Shown: in pieces, positions 61,350 through 64,000 of the stretch | How positions within the stretch are numbered: position 1 is the first letter of the stretch | Layout of the letters: each line of letters begins with the position of its first letter | DNA from: Gemmobacter sp. | GTDB taxonomy: Bacteria; Pseudomonadota; Alphaproteobacteria; Rhodobacterales; Rhodobacteraceae | Reading direction: 5' to 3' | DNA: 64,000 nucleotides | Assembly: GCF_034676705.1 (NCBI RefSeq) | Contig: NZ_JAUCBS010000013.1 | Span: forward strand, 2,274,501-2,338,500 | Made by a program: the position numbers and the translations under genes | Notes under the pieces: model-generated | The model's input: only the letters and a program-made list of their open reading frames with translations | Database searches by the model: none | Told to the model about the DNA's origin: nothing

Positions 61350-63485
61350 TCAGTGGCCGCCGTGACCAAGCGTCATCCAGGTGACCAGCACCACGATGCC
61401 CAGCACCATGGCAAAGGCATAGTGGAACACGTAGCCCGACTGCATCCGGCCCGCGAGCCGGGTGAAGAAGGGCACGATCCCCATGGCCAGCCCGTTGATG
61501 CTGCCGTCGATCACGTTGCCGTCGCCCCGTTTCCACAAGGTGGCCCCCAGCCATTTGGCCGGACGGACGAAGATTGCGTCGTAAAGCTCGTCGAAATACC
61601 ACTTGTTCAGCAGGAAATCGTAGAGCGGTTTCTGTTCCGCCGCGAGTTTCGCAGGCAGTTCCGGCTTGCGGATATACATCACCCAAGCCAGCACAAAGCC
61701 GATCAGCATGGCAAAGAACGGCGCCACCTTGACCCACTTCGGCACCTCGTGCGCAGCATGCAGCACATGGTTGTCGGGGTGGAAGAACAGCGCGCCCTGC
61801 ACCGGGGTGCCATGTGCGGCGCCATGCGCATCGGCGGCAGGCGCATCGGCGGCCGGGGCCGTCGTGCCATGGGCCGGGGCGGCGGCGGTGGTGCCATGCG
61901 CCTCGCCATGCGCCTCGGCGGCGGGCATGCCAAACCAGGCGCGCACGCTTTCGGTGGATCCGAAGAAGCTGCCGTACCACAGCATCCCCGAGAACACCGC
62001 ACCCAGCGCCAGAACCCCCAGCGGGATCAGCATGACGCGCGGGCTTTCGTGCGGCTCGTGGTGGTGATCATCGTGGCCATGCGCATCGTGGTGGCCGTGG
62101 TGGCCATGCCCATGCGCGCGGCTTTCCCCGTAGAAGGTCAGGAACATCAGCCGCCAGCTGTAGAAACTGGTCATCAGCGCGCCCAGCACCAGCAGCCAGA
62201 AGATGACGGTCGGCCCGCCGGCATAGGCGCTTTCGATCACCGCATCCTTGGAGATGAAGCCGGCAAAGCCGATATGGGTCAGCGGGATGCCGACGCCGGT
62301 GATGGCCAGCGTGCCGATCATCATCGCCCAGAAGGTCAGCGGGATTTTCTTCCGCAGGCCGCCATAGTTGCGCATGTCCTGTTCGTGGTGCGTGGCATGG
62401 ATGACCGAACCGGCGCCCAGGAACAGCATGGCCTTGAAGAAGGCGTGCGTGAACAGGTGGAACATCGCCACCGAATAGACGCCCACGCCGGCGGCGACGA
62501 ACATGTAGCCCAGCTGCGAACAGGTCGAATAGGCGATGACGCGCTTGATATCGTTCTGCACCAGACCGACGGTCGCGGCAAAGAACGCCGTGAAGCCGCC
62601 GACATAGGTGATCATCAGCTTGGCTTCCGGGGCGAATTCATAGATCGGCGACATGCGCGATACCAGGAACACGCCCGCCGTCACCATGGTGGCCGCGTGG
62701 ATCAGCGCCGACACCGGGGTCGGCCCCTCCATCGCGTCGGGCAGCCAGGTGTGCAGGAACAGCTGCGCCGATTTGCCCATGGCGCCGATGAACAGCAGCA
62801 CGCCGATCAGGTTCGCCGCGTTCCATTCGGTCCACAGGAAGGTGATGTTCTGTTCGGCCAGCGAAGGCGCGGCCGCGAAGATGTCGTCGAACCGGACCGA
62901 GTCGGTCAGGAAATACAGCGCCGCGATGCCCAGCAGAAAGCCGAAGTCACCGACGCGGTTCACGATGAACGCCTTCATTGCCGCCGCACTGGCCGACTGT
63001 TTCTTCCAGTAGAAGCCGATCAGCAGATAGGACGCGACCCCCACCCCTTCCCAGCCGAAGAACATCTGGATCAGGTTGTCCGAGGTCACCAGCGCCAGCA
63101 TGGCAAAGGTGAAGAACGACAGATAGGCAAAGAAGCGTGCCCGATAGGGCTCGTCATCCGTCCAGTTCTCGTCATGGGCCATGTAGCCGAAGCTATACAG
63201 ATGGACCAGCGCCGACACCGAGTTGACGACAACCAGCATGATCGCCGTCATGCGGTCCAGCCGGATGCCCCATTCGGCGCCCAGGGTGCCGCTGTCGACC
63301 CAGCGGAACAGCATGACCTGCTGCGTGGTGCCGTCAAAGGTCAGGAAGATGACCCAGGACAGCAGCGCCGACAGGAACACAAGGCCCGTGGTCAGGATCT
63401 GGGCGGGTTTCTCGCCGATATACTTCCAGCCAAAGCCGCATAGCACGGCCCCGACCAGAGGCGCGAACAGGATGATGGTTTCCAT
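61350..63485 (-). CDS. nuoL: NADH dehydrogenase subunit L
   Basis: Largest proton-pumping subunit of complex I, 711 residues. Core motifs: MFFGWEGVGVASYLLIGFYW, HTWLPDAMEGPTPVSALIHA and NDIKRVIAYSTCSQLGYMFV; the C-terminal lateral helix follows. Two unusual loops stand out: residues about 458-479 are very His-rich (for example HGHGHHGHH), and residues about 521-560 are an Ala/His/Thr/Gly-rich linker. Both fall between helices and may be ordinary variation, or metal binding. Confidence 0.97.
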   Translation of the reverse strand: METIILFAPLVGAVLCGFGWKYIGEKPAQILTTGLVFLSALLSWVIFLTFDGTTQQVMLFRWVDSGTLGAEWGIRLDRMTAIMLVVVNSVSALVHLYSFGYMAHDENWTDDEPYRARFFAYLSFFTFAMLALVTSDNLIQMFFGWEGVGVASYLLIGFYWKKQSASAAAMKAFIVNRVGDFGFLLGIAALYFLTDSVRFDDIFAAAPSLAEQNITFLWTEWNAANLIGVLLFIGAMGKSAQLFLHTWLPDAMEGPTPVSALIHAATMVTAGVFLVSRMSPIYEFAPEAKLMITYVGGFTAFFAATVGLVQNDIKRVIAYSTCSQLGYMFVAAGVGVYSVAMFHLFTHAFFKAMLFLGAGSVIHATHHEQDMRNYGGLRKKIPLTFWAMMIGTLAITGVGIPLTHIGFAGFISKDAVIESAYAGGPTVIFWLLVLGALMTSFYSWRLMFLTFYGESRAHGHGHHGHHDAHGHDDHHHEPHESPRVMLIPLGVLALGAVFSGMLWYGSFFGSTESVRAWFGMPAAEAHGEAHGTTAAAPAHGTTAPAADAPAADAHGAAHGTPVQGALFFHPDNHVLHAAHEVPKWVKVAPFFAMLIGFVLAWVMYIRKPELPAKLAAEQKPLYDFLLNKWYFDELYDAIFVRPAKWLGATLWKRGDGNVIDGSINGLAMGIVPFFTRLAGRMQSGYVFHYAFAMVLGIVVLVTWMTLGHGGH

Positions 63486-63489
63486 CGCC

Positions 63490-63801
63490 TCAGCCCTTCA
63501 TCACGTTGACGTCTTCGACGTCGATGCTGCCCTTGTTGCGGAAGAAGCAGACCAGGATCGCAAGCCCGATCGCCGCTTCGGCCGCAGCCACCGTCAGGAC
63601 GAACATGGTGAACACCTGCCCGACCAGATCGCCGAGATGGCTGGAAAAGGCGACCAGGTTGATGTTGACCGACAGCAGGATAAGTTCGATCGACATCAGG
63701 ATGACGATCACGTTCTTCCGGTTGAGGAAGATGCCGAAAATCCCGATGACGAACAGCGCCGCCGCCACGATCAGGTAATGTTCCAGTCCCACTGTCACCA
63801 T
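63490..63801 (-). CDS. nuoK: NADH dehydrogenase subunit K
   Basis: Small three-helix membrane subunit of complex I, 103 residues. Key pattern: FGIFLNRKNVIVILMSIELI with the buried Glu, VNINLVAFS, and VLTVAAAEAAIGLAILVCFF with the second membrane Glu. It lies four bases before nuoL. Confidence 0.97.
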   Translation of the reverse strand: MVTVGLEHYLIVAAALFVIGIFGIFLNRKNVIVILMSIELILLSVNINLVAFSSHLGDLVGQVFTMFVLTVAAAEAAIGLAILVCFFRNKGSIDVEDVNVMKG

Positions 63802-63879
63802 CGTCGTTCCCTCGCGGGCCGTCAGGGCGGCCCCTTGTCATTCGTTGCACCGACCGGGCGTTGCCGCCCGGGCCGCGTC

Positions 63880-64000
63880 TTAAAGCCCCTGCCCGGGCTT
63901 CACATCCTTGAGTTCCATCGTCTTGGCCGGATCGCGCCACATCTGTTGCAGCACGTTCTGCCGCTTGACGTTGGTGCGGTGGCGCAGCGTCAGGGCGATG
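63880..64000 (-). CDS. nuoJ: NADH dehydrogenase subunit J, C-terminal end
   Basis: The last 39 codons plus the stop are visible; the rest lies beyond the window. The tail reads RHRTNVKRQNVLQQM, then WRDPAKTMELKDVKPGQGL, the typical conserved C-terminus of alphaproteobacterial NuoJ. The 78 bases between it and nuoK contain a GC hairpin and no gene. Confidence 0.93.
   Translation of the reverse strand, partial: IALTLRHRTNVKRQNVLQQMWRDPAKTMELKDVKPGQGL

Overview
The window is a stretch of chromosome from a GC-rich alphaproteobacterium, almost certainly of the Rhodobacteraceae/Paracoccaceae (Rhodobacter, Paracoccus, Gemmobacter, Tabrizicola-like). The signs are: ispDF-dusB(nifR3)-ntrBC-ntrYX in that order; an NtrC lacking the GAFTGA loop, as described for Rhodobacter capsulatus; an sdh/suc-type TCA locus; the nuoJKLMN-birA-coaX-rnj order; and many short GC-rich hairpin repeats between genes. 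No rRNA, tRNA, IS element, prophage or CRISPR array was seen. Coding density is high and nearly all genes are ordinary chromosomal genes.

Layout. 1-8176: ispDF (cut by the window edge) divergent from dusB-ntrB-ntrC-ntrY-ntrX. 8186-12835, minus strand: MFS transporter, DUF305 protein, HisC-type aminotransferase, lipid acyltransferase and EamA transporter. 13009-16080: a small secreted protein, then ilvN and ilvB; ilvB is preceded by a complete attenuator with a Leu-Val-Val-Ile leader peptide. 16175-22393, minus strand: RTX protein, metG, GH25 lipoprotein, an AhpD/CMD-like protein behind an FNR box, and a DauA-like FAD dehydrogenase. 22553-26050: dnaE. 26294-35675: a purine salvage/catabolism block (xdhABC followed by a nucleoside-type ABC transporter and its BMP binding protein); the first permease gene carries an in-frame TAA. 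35960-39421: pyruvate carboxylase. 39658-39909: a small, lower-GC orphan gene. 40200-54541: TCA enzymes (mdh, sucC, sucD, sucA, sucB, lpd) interleaved with envelope and small genes (lipoproteins, DUF805, glycosyltransferase, MAPEG). 54541-54978: dtd. 55040-64000, minus strand: rnj, coaX, birA, nuoN, nuoM, nuoL, nuoK and the 3' end of nuoJ.

The genes work together in four blocks: nitrogen sensing (two NtrBC-type pairs), branched-chain amino acid synthesis under attenuation, purine uptake feeding xanthine oxidation, and central respiration (pyruvate carboxylase, TCA enzymes, complex I).

The observations most worth following are the ilvB attenuator (promoter, 15-residue leader, competing hairpins), the premature stop in the nucleoside permease, a family of hairpin repeats that has entered coding sequence in frame (xdhA, xdhB, end of the acyltransferase), three TGATCA palindromes spaced exactly 21 bp apart upstream of sucC, and a perfect FNR box. 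All calls are from reading the sequence; no database search was run.
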